Below are positions 44,415 to 58,220 of a DNA stretch of 64,000 nt, in pieces. The notes beneath the pieces were generated by a model that had not been told where the DNA came from, made no database searches, and was given only the letters and a program-made list of their open reading frames with translations. The DNA comes from Palaemon carinicauda (Eukaryota > Arthropoda > Malacostraca > Decapoda > Palaemonidae), in NCBI RefSeq assembly GCF_036898095.1, contig NC_090728.1:87848985-87912984 (forward strand). The letters are read 5' to 3'. Numbering within the stretch: position 1 is the stretch's first letter; each line of letters starts with the position of its first letter. The position numbers were made by a program, and so were the translations under genes.

Positions 44415-45420
44415 TAAATTTGTTTATACACGAATAAAAACTTCCATCCTTTGGTGGGGCTAGATTCTGGTAATGGGCAATAAAGAGTTATCGGTAGGCC
44501 GTAATCATTGTGTTCAAGCAGTCCCACTCATTGAACACGCGGACCAAGACAGACTGTGCCTGCTCCTAAGGAAAAATAACAGTTTCCTTTGGGACCTTAT
44601 CTAAACGGACCAGAGCCTCTTCCGTGAGGCGAGCGTATCCGGGGAAGGGGAATTCAAGACCCGGCGGGTAGAATTCATAATCCGTAAGAGGCCGGGTACC
44701 GAAACCTTCAATTGACAGCATACCCTCCGAGAAGGGGGCATGCAATGCTAACCTCCAAGGGTTATTCTTATTGAAAGGAGGAAGCTTGGAGGTGTCGGGG
44801 ATGGGGTATTGCTGTTGTGGTGGTGGTAGCCCCGAGCTCATGAGTCCTTGGACTAGGCTATCCACAGAAGCTATCTTCTCTTGCGATTGCTTCGTATGAG
44901 ACTATAGCATCAACTCAAAACGAGAAAACAGTTTCTCTGAAAAATCCTCCACGTTAAATGATCCCGCCTGGGGGGGAACAGGTGCCGGAACAGAGGCTAC
45001 TCCGTGAGAGGTTGAGGGCACATCAATTGGGTCTTGAGAGACTGGTGGAGGAGGATTTAGCATTCGAGGATGTTGATCTCGAAGGCTTGTGGTCTTGGGA
45101 AGACTTGTGAGTCTTATATAAAGGCTTACGATGAGCCTTCACCTTGGGGGGAACAGGCCGGGAACTGAGATCAGTCCCGGTTGTCCCCGGAAAACCTTGA
45201 AAAGAAGAGTGTTCGGAAGTAGAGGAGAAAGCCGGGCTAGGGAGAGGAATCTTAGCCCGGGAACCACTTGACTCACCTACGTCACTACCTGCGTCGGGAT
45301 CATCCAGAGCCATGGGTTCCACATCAAGGTTCACTGGGCGGCACGGGTCGGAGCCCAGAAATAGATTTTTCCTACGTCAAAATCCCTTATCGAGGTTCTG
45401 GCAACCGCCACTCATTATCT
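44415..45420 (-). pseudogene. Gag-like fragment of a retroelement
   Basis: Two frames, 45334-45023 and 44865-44566, read as successive parts of one protein with stops or a shift between them. The first is rich in Ser, Pro and Lys ('SFQGFPGTTGTDLSSRPVPP', 'KPLYKTHKSSQDHKPSRS'). The second begins 'MDSLVQGLMSSGLPPPQQQY' and contains 'NPWRLALHAPFSEGMLSIEG' and 'YEFYPPGLEFPFPGYARLTE', which looks like folded globular sequence. Location amid DIRS-like fragments suggests a retroelement Gag. I cannot name the superfamily. It does not match the Gag core of DIRS-1 or DIRS-2. Confidence 0.55.
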
Positions 45421-46109
45421 ACTAAAGGTCCAGGTCTGACAGTGTTCGGAGTCTCCATTGTGATTTTGGCCATCAAGCCGCACAGTCATCTCTCTACAAC
45501 TGGCCTGAAGTTATCACATATACAGTATCTTATTTCAACATGAGTGTGAATTAACTTCTGTAAAAGAAACTTGTTTCTAACTCTTGGGTACTTGTTCCCG
45601 CTATTGACACGACTTCATAACTTTAAACAAGAATAAAACTCTTGGACAAGAGTATTCTCCAATCTTAAGATACACACTCCTCACGGGATCATTGTGTTGT
45701 GAGCAACATGTCTCTTAACAAGCGAGCAAGTATGCCTGCTTGCCCCCATCTGAGCACGCTAACTCTTTGGAGAGTGCACTTGCTCCTCAGTATTGTCTTA
45801 TGACAGCCAGCCCAACAAGAGTAGAAGAAAACTGTGTCGGGATGAATAAGTTTCCCTCTCTGAGCAAGGCACATATGTACTTCGATACTCCGAGCACTCT
45901 AGAGAACTTGCCTCCAAGTATGCCGGTTTTGGCCTTTTCTTTTTTTAAGAATATGCACAGCCTTAAGAAAACCCAGACATAATGTTAGCATGTCTCTAGT
46001 GCACCTAGGAAAGGAAGAGAAGATTCAAGAGGGATTGTTCTCCCCTGAGCTCATCTTCAAGGCTGATATTTTGACGAGATCAGACTTCTAAAAATCATTG
46101 GAATCTGGG
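45421..46109. other. Unassigned, probably retroelement-derived
   Basis: A plus-strand stretch near 45690-45790 resembles 42250-42320 in composition and short blocks ('agcaacatgtctc', 'agcacactaactct'-like), suggesting Gag or linker remains of the same family. No intact frame. Confidence 0.35.
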
Positions 46110-46860
46110 TAAACTCATTGGAATCTGGAGAAGTCTACACTTACCCCACATCAGAATTTTGTCTACCGAGCATCAACACAGTCCAAGGAAAAGTGTTACC
46201 ATTACAGGACAGGTTACATAGGTTGAAGAAAGTCACAACACTCTTCCTGACAGGAATCCCTCACAGCGAAGAACAGGCAAAGACAGCTTGGATGTATGTC
46301 TTTCCTGGAAAGCTTGGTCCCACAGGGGAGGCTACACCTTCAGTCCGTACATTGGACTCTGAAGTCCAATTGGGACCTTTTGTCCACAAATCTGACATGG
46401 AGAGAGATAGAAAGGGTGCTCCCCACTCTACCCAAGACATCTGAAAACAGAAAGCGTTTCAAGAGGAAAACCTGCAATGGGGAACTTTTAATCAGGTGGT
46501 TCTGCTGTAACCACCAAGATAGGTAGGTAGTGTTGAACTTCCTGTGTCACCTTTACATTAGGTCTATGGACAGAAGACAGGCAAAAGGTCCCACGTAAAT
46601 ATCTCAGAATTGAAAGCAGCGTACCTAGCCCTGATCCATTTCAAAGACATTAAGAGGTCATTATAGTGTTGAGTGACATCACTACAGTTGTAGCTTATGT
46701 TAACAAGACAGGGAGGCCAGTTTCTCATCCCCTTTGCTAGTTGGTGGTGAGCATACACTCGTGGTCACAGGTCAACAGAGCAACCATGTCAGCAAGATTT
46801 ATTCCATGGAAACGGAACAACATCGCAGACAATCCGAGTCATCTCAATCAAGTTGCGAAC
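46110..46860 (+). pseudogene. DIRS-like RT and RNase H remnant, plus strand
   Basis: 'LQDRLHRLKKVTTLFLTG' near 46190 and, after a frame change, 'PQGRLHLQSVHWTLKSNWDL' near 46320-46380 follow the pattern of the connection between RT and RNase H. Near 46600-46830 the plus strand reads in pieces as the RNase H segment: ELKAAYLALIHF, then a VLSDITTVVAYVNKTG-like block, then a MSARFIPWKRNNIADN-like block, equivalent to the order in DIRS-2. The catalytic 'D' of the middle block is retained. Stops and frameshifts are frequent. Confidence 0.7.
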
Positions 46861-46904
46861 TCGGAATGATCTTTGAATTCTCTGGTGATGAGGGAACTTA
46901 CAAC

Positions 46905-47150
46905 TTGGTGGCAAAACATTCTGATAAGCTTGCTGAAGATAATTATCTGTTCCCTAGTTTGCAATTTGGTTTTTGTAAAGGCCTTGGAGCATGTGATGCC
47001 CTTCTTCCAATATCCAATGCTGAACAGAAATTCCTTGATTGAGGTCAAGAAGTTCACACGATTTACCTTGATTTTAGTGCTACCTTTGACCGTATTAATC
47101 TTGAGGCCCTTGTTTTCAAACTCAAACAATTGGGAGTGGGTGGGTTGTTT
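46905..47150 (+). pseudogene. LINE reverse transcriptase fragment (Jockey/CR1-like)
   Basis: The plus strand reads 'LQFGFCKGLGACDALLPISN' and, after an in-frame stop at about 47039-47041, 'YLDFSATFDRINLEALVFKL' and 'KQLGVGGLF'. QFGFxKG and DFSA.FDR are the fingers and first catalytic-Asp motifs of LINE reverse transcriptases. It is truncated at both sides. Its position directly after the DIRS RNase H remnant suggests an insertion or a broken junction. Confidence 0.8.
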
Positions 47151-47159
47151 ATAGTGACT

Positions 47160-49361
47160 GCGAACAGAAAACGGGAACCCCAATCTCTCGCTCCCTTGGA
47201 CACAAAATCAGGACTAATAAGCACACAGCACAATTATAAACGTATAAAAATAAAATTGCAACATCAAGATAAGACTACGAACGAAGAATAGCGTCTGCTA
47301 AAACCCAAATTAAATGGAAAAGGAAAAGTGGGGCGGGTACTAAACTATAATAAAGCTGGAACGCTAATCTTGTTCGTAGACTGGACTTGCTAGCAAAAAG
47401 TACCATGGGAATAATAACGATAATAATAATGACGGTTCAAAAGGCATAAGGCCAGGGACTTAACCAAGAACCTAAGTGACAGAGTACCAAACGGGCAGAC
47501 TAAGATGAACTCCCCAAGACAAGGGAACAAACAATGGCCGCCGCGGACGGGCCAGACGGAAATGGTAAAACAGACTATACAGTACTGGATATAAGACAAA
47601 AGCCCGGTACTACAAAAAGCTGTCAAAACAAACTATGGTACTTAACATTGGAATGGGTGAAGATGGATCTTCGGTCATGACGAAATAAATCCACAAGTGT
47701 GAAAATAAGCCGAGAGCACAACAAATTACACACAATTCTAGCAGTCCAAAAAGAAGGAAGATTTTATCAGAAAAGTGTATTAGAAGGACCCCTTTTCACC
47801 GGCCGCCACAGGTCGACCCAGAAATAATAACTGCCTAGCTTTAGGGGCGTACAACTTCAGGAAACCGACAGTAATGAGGATGAGTAACCTTCCTTTGCTG
47901 GAAAGAACACTAATAACAACACCACAAAAGACTGTCCTCAAATGAGGCTTAATAAGGTTAGAGGCACTAAGGCCAGTTAAAATTTTGTGCCTTGGTAAAA
48001 GTTGGGATTCATATTGATACTTTTTTAAAATGGTTAAGGAAAAGGAAGATCCAAGTAGATTTGGCATCTTATGTTAGGTTAAACCATGTTAGGATGTACT
48101 GTATACAGTAGTACCTTTAAGAAAATTTACCATTGTTTTTAAAGTTGGACTCGTATATATTACAGTTTGAGGACTTTGGATAACAATGATGCATAGCTTG
48201 TGGAAGTTTCTACAGAAATTGGGCCATTCTACTACAGCTAGGCTAGGCTGTTGATTGGTTTGGGTTTAAAAAATCATACTTAAAGTACTGTATCTTATTA
48301 CATTGACCATTTTCCTTATACTGTAGTTTCTTTTCACATTCTTACAGATTAGTCCTCCCATTTGCCAAATTAGTATAACCCAAGACATCATAACACAGAC
48401 ATGATTGTGCCATGTTACAATGTGTTCTATAATTACTATGAAATAGTTTTGTGTATTAATCATAACTTGCACTTTTAATTACAGCATCACTCTTTAGTAA
48501 TGTGTGTGCTAAATATGAGTATAGATTAGATAAATATAGAGATAGAAAGAGATATAAACATATATACATGCTAAAAGCCGAGAAAACATGTGACTGTCCT
48601 AAGTTGCCTTGACTTTTGTCAACAACAGTGGAGAAACTTCTCTCAACACTGATTACTGTAAAACTGTTGAAATAATTTTTGATGGCTTTTATGCCATCTT
48701 TTAACTTTCTTTAACTGTCGAGAGAGACAATTACACTGTAAAATAATGTAAGTTCAAAAATGGTAGCAGTGTCTGGAAATTATACTGGTGATCATGAAAT
48801 TAAAGAATTTACTTCAGATTTTGTCTAACATTCAACTACAGAGCACAACAAAATTTTTATTTTGGATTCTGTCGAGTATAAAGTGCGAAAGAAAAAAAAC
48901 AAGGGAAATTAGAGATACCCTAAAGCTTTCGATATTATTACTATACAGTAGAAACTGCAATTACTAATCATGGATATATATAGGCTATTACTATCATATG
49001 CTAAAATCACAAAAAAAAAAAATAAAAATTATGAATTATCCTTTAATAGTAAAACTGTTTATGGGTAGGCCTATATTAAACAAAAATTATTTGGTGATGG
49101 TTCCAATATATATATTTATAATTACAAAGACTCCCCTGGTAATAAAATTTTCATTGTAAAATATGGTGATATTCAAGTTTCCACAACTAGAATATTGTGA
49201 CAGTGAACAGTTACTAAAATTGTATTAAAAAATTGAGATGAGGGTCTACTTTCACAATATATATAGTGATCCTGAATGACTCCATATTAGTATGTCATCA
49301 TTGCTTGAATTTTTTTAATATTTTTTTAATTTTCATTACTTCTTATATATATCATTTATTT
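47160..49361. other. Unassigned region
   Basis: 47150-47780 is less AT-rich than the rest and includes 'caatggccgccgcggacggg'; it may be part of an unrecognised repeat such as an LTR. The remainder is AT-rich with no exon seen. Confidence 0.35.
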
Positions 49362-49475
49362 ATTTCCTTTCCTCACTGGGCTATTTTTCCCTGTTGGAGC
49401 CCTTCAGCTTATAGCATCTTGCTTTTCTAACTAGGGTTGTAGCTTAGCTAGTAAAAATAATAATAATAATTGGTT
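49362..49475 (+). repeat. TAA-tailed repeat, 3' end only
   Basis: Only the last ~100 bp of the family: 'ctcactgggctatttttccc', 'ctaactagggttgtagctta', and a short (TAA)n. Confidence 0.85.
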
Positions 49476-51814
49476 ACAACCGTCTCTCCTTTCTGAGGCT
49501 TGACCCGAGTAAAATATCTTGGATTAAGAGGGGCAAGTCACTACATATATCCCTGTTAATTATGCATTAACATCACTAAATTGTACAAAAATTCCTGGTT
49601 AACCACCCAAGCCCAAAATAGCTGGGGTATGCCTATAGGGAAAAATGCTTGTCAGAAGCACAACAAATACCTATCATTCACTACTCCTATTCAGTTTTGA
49701 AATGAACATGTTACATTGCTGATACTCTTTTCATCAAAATATTAGGTGATATAACAAACTGGGGGTAGAAGGCAACAGAACAGAGTTAAGTTTGGATACT
49801 ACTGTATGTTGTATATTGCTGTAATTACCAATACATTATCACAAAAAAATCATTGTATTTTCTACTAGGATGTTTGCACCACATGGACCATATTCGAGAG
49901 GTTTTCTTTTTTTTAAATACCAAAATCCAGGAGGGTGCACTTTACTGTTTCTGGATTTATTAAATAATACAGCACAGGTTTCTCAAATAATTGGCACAAA
50001 GCAGTTAAAGAAACAAAAGACGATGGTTTGAACTTTTATATAAAAAAAAAAGCAACCATAAAAATAGTTCAAAGTATTAAACCTACCACACAGCTGCTAA
50101 CCATTAAATAAATTGTCATTGATTAGTCAGTCTTCTAACTATTCAATTCATGGATTCTAAAGAATTAAACCCATCCAGTTGGGCTACCGAAGAAAATTCA
50201 AACTTATAAGCGAGGATTTACTAGAAGGAACAGATTCATTTTTTATCAACCAGCCCTTCCAGCTAAGTATATGCTCTTGCAACAGAAAACAACCTTACTC
50301 ATCTGCATGAAAAAGCAGCAGCATAGGATTTTTTGTGTTCCTGCTTGGGATAGCTGGGAATACAGGGGCCTATCCCCCTAACCTAAGGTTAGGTTAGGGA
50401 AGGTCAATTTAGAAATATCCTAGTATCACTTATTATTATTATTATGACATCTGCTACTTTTCGTTAGCACTACGTACTCAACTTTACAAGTTTTTTTTTT
50501 TTTTTTATTTGCACATTCTAGGGGTGTTAATAACCTAACCAACGCGGTAACACCTGTCTCAATATTAGGCCTAAGAATACCTGTCAAGCAGGGCTCAAGA
50601 TTACCCCTCTGTTTAATGAGCTTGAACACAAAACACAACTTCAGTCAATTCCACACAATGCCATTTCTTCCAATACCAAAATCAATATAAGTGTAGTTGG
50701 GAATTCAAGCAAACAAAATATGTTTTATTCTGAATTCCCAAGTCTAGAAAGTTGAAGCTGGATTTTTCACAACATTGTTACACCTTTAAACTAATCTAGC
50801 AAGATAATAATTCAACAAAATTAAAATATTCTGTCAATGCTGTTACTGACAAGTCATGTTACAAACAATAGGAAAGATTTTACCTGTGCAAATTTTCCCC
50901 ATCGTAACGAGTCTAACCAATCACAACTATCGCATTATATTTGTAACGTACATCCAGACTCACTGAAATCACAAAGCCTACTGACAAAACAACAGTCAAC
51001 AGCTGGGGAGTGGAGGAGGAGCTTGTCAATGGTGCTTTGCAGTTGCCAATGACGATTTTTCGTATATTTTTTTCCTAATGTTTGTTTCACATTGTTATTC
51101 ATCAGCAACATTTGTACTTCAGTATCTAATTATTGAGCTACATTACTCAATATGATTAATACACATGAGATACAGCTAATCCACGAATTATCTACGCTAA
51201 ATGCCACAATAGTTGTTCCATAGTCAATCCAAGAACCGCTTTTTCATTTACTATAGTAGCCTACGGCAGTTTTGTGAATCTTTTTCCAGAAAGCTACATC
51301 TTTCTTCCTCGACAACCATGTCATGAGAATTAACTTACTGAAAACATTACTTATTTCTTTATTAAACCATAGTTTAAAATATTATAATGGTTCTCATTGC
51401 AACCAACAGTGATTCTGCCCATGAAATAAATGCTTATTTTCTTTTCTTAACATTTGGCCAGCAATTCTGAATAACGGTGACATTTGGTATTTGACCTCGC
51501 AGTTGGGACCCAAGGCACCCAAGTTATATAGAACTGCCTTAAAATACAAACATTTCTAAAAGTGAAAAATTAATAAGTATTAGCAGATGAGTGTGAAATC
51601 ACAATTGTACAATGTCAACTAGAAGTGATCACCAAGCCATAATAATATCAGTAACTACCAAGTTGAGCGGCATTTGTGAGAAAGCTTAATATAAGCGTGA
51701 AATGTGGCTCACCAGGTCGCTGGGAACATGGAGGCACATTGCTTCCGACAGTTGATTTGGAATGAAGCAATAGGTGTAGTCGCTCAGATAAGTCCGTCAC
51801 GAAGAGTCCACAAT
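49476..51814. other. AT-rich region, no gene recognised
   Basis: No supported exon. Short ORFs lack domains. Confidence 0.4.
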
Positions 51815-52933
<1,119 letters not shown>

Positions 52934-53007
<74 letters not shown>

Positions 53008-53662
53008 TTGCCAAGCTACAACCCTAGTTGGAAAAGCAAAATGCTATAAGCCCAAGGGCTCCAACACGGATAATAGACCAGTGAGCAAAGGAAATAATTA
53101 AACTCCAAGAGAAGTAATTAACAATTAAGATATTTTAAGGATAGCATCATTAGAATATATCTTTTATATTATATAAACTATAAACACTTAAAAAAACATG
53201 AGGAAGAGAAATCAGATAGAATAGAGTGCCCGAGTGTGCCCTCAAGCAAACGAACTCTAACCCAAGACAGTGGAAGGCCATGGTACTGAGGCTATGGCAC
53301 TACCCAAGACTAGCGAACAATGGTTCATTTTGAAGTGTCCTTCTCCCACAACAGCTGCTTACCATAGCTAAAGAGTCTCTCCAACCCTTGCCAAATGGAT
53401 AGTAGCGACTGAACCATTACAGTGCCGTGGTTAACTCCTTGAGAAAAATAAATGTTTGGTAATCTTAGTGTTGTCAGGCGTATGAGGACAGAGGAGAATA
53501 TGTAAAGAATAGGCCAGGCTATTCGGTGTATGTGTAGGCCAAGAGAAAATGAACCGTAACCAGAGAGGTTCCAATGTAGTACTGTCTGGCCAGGCAAAGA
53601 CCCCATAACTCTCCAGCGGTAGTATCTCAACGGGTGGCTGGAGCCCTGGCCAACCTACTACC
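52934..53662 (-). repeat. TAA-tailed repeat, copy D (near full length), with (ATT)n
   Basis: Minus-strand copy. The tail reads as (ATT)n at 52934-53006 on plus, then 'aagctacaaccctagttgga', and the far end is 'ctccagccacccgttgagat' on the minus strand near 53640-53621. It defines the 5' start of the family better than copy A. Confidence 0.85.
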
Positions 53663-53696
53663 TAACAAATGTACTTACACGGCGTGTCCTTGATAG

Positions 53697-53822
<126 letters not shown>

Positions 53823-53859
53823 CCGTATGGTAAAGAGGGCGGCAAGAAGGCACCACTTT

Positions 53860-56093
53860 TCATCTTATCATTAATGCATGTTTTCTTATTGTTCTTTTAT
53901 AATCAAACTTGAGCTTGCCAGAAGCGAAAATCTTACATGTTATATATCTAGAAAATAGTTCCAGACAAACGCGTACTTTCATCCGATGAATTATACATTT
54001 AGTTGTTCAATATTGTGCTCTTAGATTTACTGTAGTCTCCATTTCATCAGTCATGTTTTCTAGATGGCAAATTGATAAACAGTGGATCCAAATTGACGTA
54101 TTCTTATTTGTTGACCTTCATTATTTACCGTTGGGTCCTACATTTTACAGCCAAGTTTCCTTGTAAGGTAGAGTAGCGATTAGCTGCTTACATAGCTGGA
54201 CTTTCAGTCCTCTCAATTCCTCTCTTAGGCCTGCTTTCATTCTTTTTTTCATCAGGCTTGCTCTCTCAATTTATCACGTAGTTCTTCTCTCGTTTCGTTT
54301 TTTAGCAGTACTCTAAGTTATTTTTTTTTATCATTAATCTCAATTTATCTGTTAGTATCAGATAAAATTTCTCTTAGCCCTTAGTGTCTCTTTCAGTTTT
54401 ACTCCCATTTTCTTTCTTAGCCTTTCTATCAATCCCTTTTTATCATCAGGCCTTGAGATCGTTATGGGTATATCATAAAATATCAGAAATGAAACTAAAA
54501 TTTAGTATTTTAAGCAAATATTTGATGTATCGCAAACGTTTCTCCCATTTTACTATTAAGTGAAAAAAAAAAATTAAGTAACAAGCACCAAATTTTGGCA
54601 TTTTCAAAATGAGTTGTAGCCTACCATTTGTACTTGATACCCCGTAATGTACCAAATTTGGTTAGTACCAAAAACGTAACCATATACTCCTAAAATGAAC
54701 AGGCCAGTCCGTTAGGATGTGTGGTCATTTTTCACAGGGCTGTCAGGACAGGAGCGCCGTTCCAATCCAGCGGGAGAAACCTTACGGCCGGTCCTGTGTG
54801 TGTCGAGGGCCGTGTCACCCCGACCGTATATAATATCAAACTGTAAAGTTATACGGTGTTTTTTACATTAAAAGCAAAGTCAAATTCCGCATATTCGTGT
54901 ATATTCATTGCATACATTTATTACCTGCCGTGAAATATCTGTGAAGAGTTGACTGCATTCTTGCGTTCATGCACTCAATGGGAGCATTTGCGCAAATATC
55001 TATCGATTATTAATCATTGGAAAGGTTTTTCGAACTTAAAGTACTGTATATAAAGTCCTCCAATTTTATTTCCTTTGAAGGAGATGGGTCGGTGGCCAAG
55101 ATTGGGTAGGATTTGTGTGGGGGTGCCATATGTTGGGATTAACATAGAGCACAGCTTGGTGCGGAAAAAGGGTAATAGTTTAATTTTTTCGAGCGAGTGT
55201 CTGTAGAGGCTTTTCTATTTACTTGCCTCCTCTTTACGATTGGAATAAATATTCATCTTGCAGATTACAAATTGGATATATTTTTTATGCCTCTTTGTAA
55301 ACAGGAGCGCAGACTACGCATCCAATCTGACAAATGGCGTAAATTTCATTCTATGACGGATGATGGATCGGATGGAGGGAGGGGAAGAAAGTGGGAGACC
55401 GAGCGCTTCTCCCTCCCCTTACCCTCGCTTGAGAGGTCATTCTTCATATGAAGACTCAATATTGTATTTGTAGTGTTCACTTTAATTTCTTTTATTAATA
55501 TGTATGCAATTTGCCAAACCTTATAATTAGTTGATTTGAGATTTTTTCTTGTAAATGGCATACGCTGTTTTCGGCTCAAATTATGTTTTATCGGCCTCCT
55601 TAGTGCACTGGTAATATTCAGTTTATTTTTTCTTGGTAGGTAAATAATTTTACACATATTTACTCGTTTATGTTTTATTTTATTTGTAAACGGTAAGCTC
55701 TTTGTGGTTCATAAGATTTTTTTCAAGACACCGCTATGTGTTTGTAACATTCTTTTCATATTTAATTTCAACATTTCATTTGGTAAATTATACTTTTTTT
55801 TTCAACTTGAGAATTATGTACATAACTCTTAAATTCTTTATTTTATCGAATAAGCCCATACACACTAAGATTATTATGGACTTTGTAGATTAAGAATGAG
55901 AGTACACATATTGTTCATCTTACATCAGAATTTGATTATGGGAATTTTTTTTTTTTTTTTTTTTTTATTAATTTTTCCATCCAAACTTTCCGAAGAGTAA
56001 TTCTTTTCCCGTAATTCTTCCGTGAGAAGTAATAAGGACTTACCGGTTCCAAGCCTGGATGAAAGATGATGGTTGAATGCAGACTTAAGAACT

Positions 56094-56138
<45 letters not shown>

Positions 56139-56431
56139 GCGCCAGCTGTGTGTTGGCGCGCATGGCGTGCAGAATTTATCTATGGATTCTGGCTTTGTCT
56201 AAGCAAAGGTCATGGATGAGGGGTAGACTTGTTGCAATCAGCAACGGATGGCTTTCGTTGAAGTTGATATCTTTATCCTGCTGCTCTGGCTTGTCTTGAC
56301 TGTTGGGATGTATTTTTTTACTGGCATATTTTGGTTGAAGATGCAACGGGAATTTTAGGATGATACATTGATGGGATGGCTACCATTCGTAGCATATAGC
56401 AGATTTTTTGGGATATATTAGCCGAATTGCG
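53860..56431. other. AT-rich region, mostly unassigned
   Basis: A GC-richer patch at about 54700-54840 stands out ('acggccggtcctgtgtgtgt') without an identifiable role. Poly-T (55945-55966) and poly-A (56095-56136) tracts face each other across about 130 bp. Confidence 0.35.
55945..56136. repeat. Opposed poly-T (22) and poly-A (42) tracts
   Basis: T22 at 55945-55966 and A42 at 56095-56136. The 128 bp between them can form the loop of a T/A stem. The poly-A is followed by the short hairpin 'gcgcca...tggcgc' at 56140-56160. Confidence 0.85.
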
Positions 56432-56491
56432 TTGCATATTGTAATATCAGTTAAATTCTAGATACTGTTGCAGGGCATATTATTATTATTA

Positions 56492-56579
<88 letters not shown>

Positions 56580-57310
56580 ATCTCAGTTAAGTTTTATGTG
56601 TTGTCACAAGGCAAATTGTAATATCAGTTAAATTCTAGGTACTGTTGCAGGGCATATTGTAATGTCAGTTAAGTTTTATGTACTGTCACAAGGCAAATTG
56701 TAATATCAGTTAAATGCTAGGTATTCTTGAAGGGCATATTGTTATGTAAGTTAAGTTCTAAGTACTGTCACAAGGCAAACTTTAATATTAGTTAGAGTCT
56801 AGGTACTGTCGCAAGACAAATTTTAATGTCAGCTAAGTTTTAAGTACTGTCACAATGCAAATTGTAATATCAGTTAAATTTTACGTACTGTTATAGGGCA
56901 TATTGTAATATCAGTTAAATTTCAGGTACAGTCGCAAGACAAATTGTAACATGAACTAAATATTAGGTACTGTGGCAAAGCAAATTGTAATATGTTAAAT
57001 TCTAGGTTCTGTCGTAAACCAAATTGTGATATAAGTTAAAGCTTGGGTACTGTTGCAATGCAGATTGTAACATCAGTTAAATTTCATGTACTGTCTCAAG
57101 ACATTGAAGAGTTAAATTCTAGGTAATGCCGTATGGTAAATTATAGTATGTTAAATTTTAGGCATTGTTGCAAGGCAAATTGTAATGTGAGTTAGATTTT
57201 ACGGACAGTTTCAAGGCAGCTTAAAATATTAGTAAAATTTTAGGTATTGTCGTAAGGCAAATTGTAGCCTAATATCAGTTAAACAGTAGGTACCGTCGCA
57301 CGGTAAGGTA
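56432..57310 (+). repeat. ~41-bp minisatellite, about 18 diverged units
   Basis: The consensus unit reads approximately 'attgtaatatcagttaaatt' followed by 'ctaggtactgttgcagggca' plus one base. Neighbouring units alternate between '..gcagggcat' and '..cacaaggcaa' endings over the first part, suggesting an 82-bp dimer. An (ATT)n tract at 56479-56578 interrupts the array after the first unit. Units diverge more toward 57300. No ORF runs through it. Confidence 0.9.
56479..56578 (+). repeat. (ATT)n microsatellite inside the minisatellite
   Basis: About 100 bp of ATT with one GTT variant. Confidence 0.95.
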
Positions 57311-57465
57311 AGCATCCCTTTACACTGATTGTCGCCAATTGATTTACGAGGAATAAGTCTCCTTTCATATGTGTTGTTGATTTTACTGAAGTTATTTATC
57401 TCAATAAATAATTTTTTGGTATTATTTCTCTTATGATTTGTTCTTTACTTTTAGTTTTTTTTTCT

Positions 57466-57570
57466 CTCGGTACTTGGCTAATTTCCCTATACTCTTGGTC
57501 TTATAGCATTATGCTCTTGCAACAAGGGTTGCAGCTTGGCTTATAAAATCAATGATAATAATAATAACAC
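57466..57570 (+). repeat. TAA-tailed repeat, degraded 3' end
   Basis: 'ggtcttatagcattatgctc', 'caagggttgcagcttggctt' and a short 'aataataataa' follow the family 3' block with many changes. Confidence 0.65.
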
Positions 57571-57736
57571 AATACTATATTATATCCAAGAAATCTCCAC
57601 TATCTGATTCTTATTCTGTTTGGCATTCTTTAAAAGTTGCACGATTCCAGTTCTTTACTGTTAACTACCTAGTTCTCTCCTCAGTTCTAATTTTCTTCTT
57701 CGGTAGTGTTTTTCAAAGATTTTCAGATGGTTGTGC

Positions 57737-57896
<160 letters not shown>

Positions 57897-57899
57897 AAG

Positions 57900-58214
57900 A
57901 GACTGTGCCCGCAAGACCCGGTGGCCACTATCATTGATCTTGGGTTTTGCTTGTCCCTCGGGAGACTGTTTCCAAGACCGATTAAGGATTTCGAGGCCTA
58001 TCATTATGACCCCCTTCTCAGTAAGGATTGTGGACGAACCAACCCAGAGACTGCCATCTTCTCCTTTGGGAAGCTGATGCAGAAGATACCTGGATCTGGA
58101 GAAAACCAGGTTCTGAAGAACCTCATCAGAAGAAGCTTGTCTAGGAATGCAAAGCGGCGGCCATCTCTGGAGGAATTGAGCAGGACACTGAGGATGTTGC
58201 AAAATGGACACCAG
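57900..58214 (+). CDS. Candidate host exon: C-terminal part of a protein-kinase-like domain
   Basis: A 315-nt open stretch, phase 0 at both ends, runs from an AG just after the (TA)n tract to the donor GTAGGG at 58215. It encodes 105 residues. '[17 protein letters not shown]' fits the DFG region (DLG here). 'DPLLSKDCG' is at the place of the APE/P+1 segment but lacks APE. '[11 protein letters not shown]' matches the DvwSfG helix, with the Asp replaced. '[20 protein letters not shown]' matches the final RPs..el region with its conserved Arg. So it is a kinase C-lobe; the lysine, HRD loop and N-lobe would be on upstream exons, not found here. Missing landmarks suggest a pseudokinase or a decayed gene copy. 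The acceptor lacks a normal pyrimidine tract because the (TA)n run abuts it. Confidence 0.55.
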
Positions 58215-58220
58215 GTAGGG

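Noticed and set aside
54700..54840. tRNA-like or SINE head suggested by 'cgttccaatcc'
   Set aside because: No matching A box at the right distance and no cloverleaf could be drawn.
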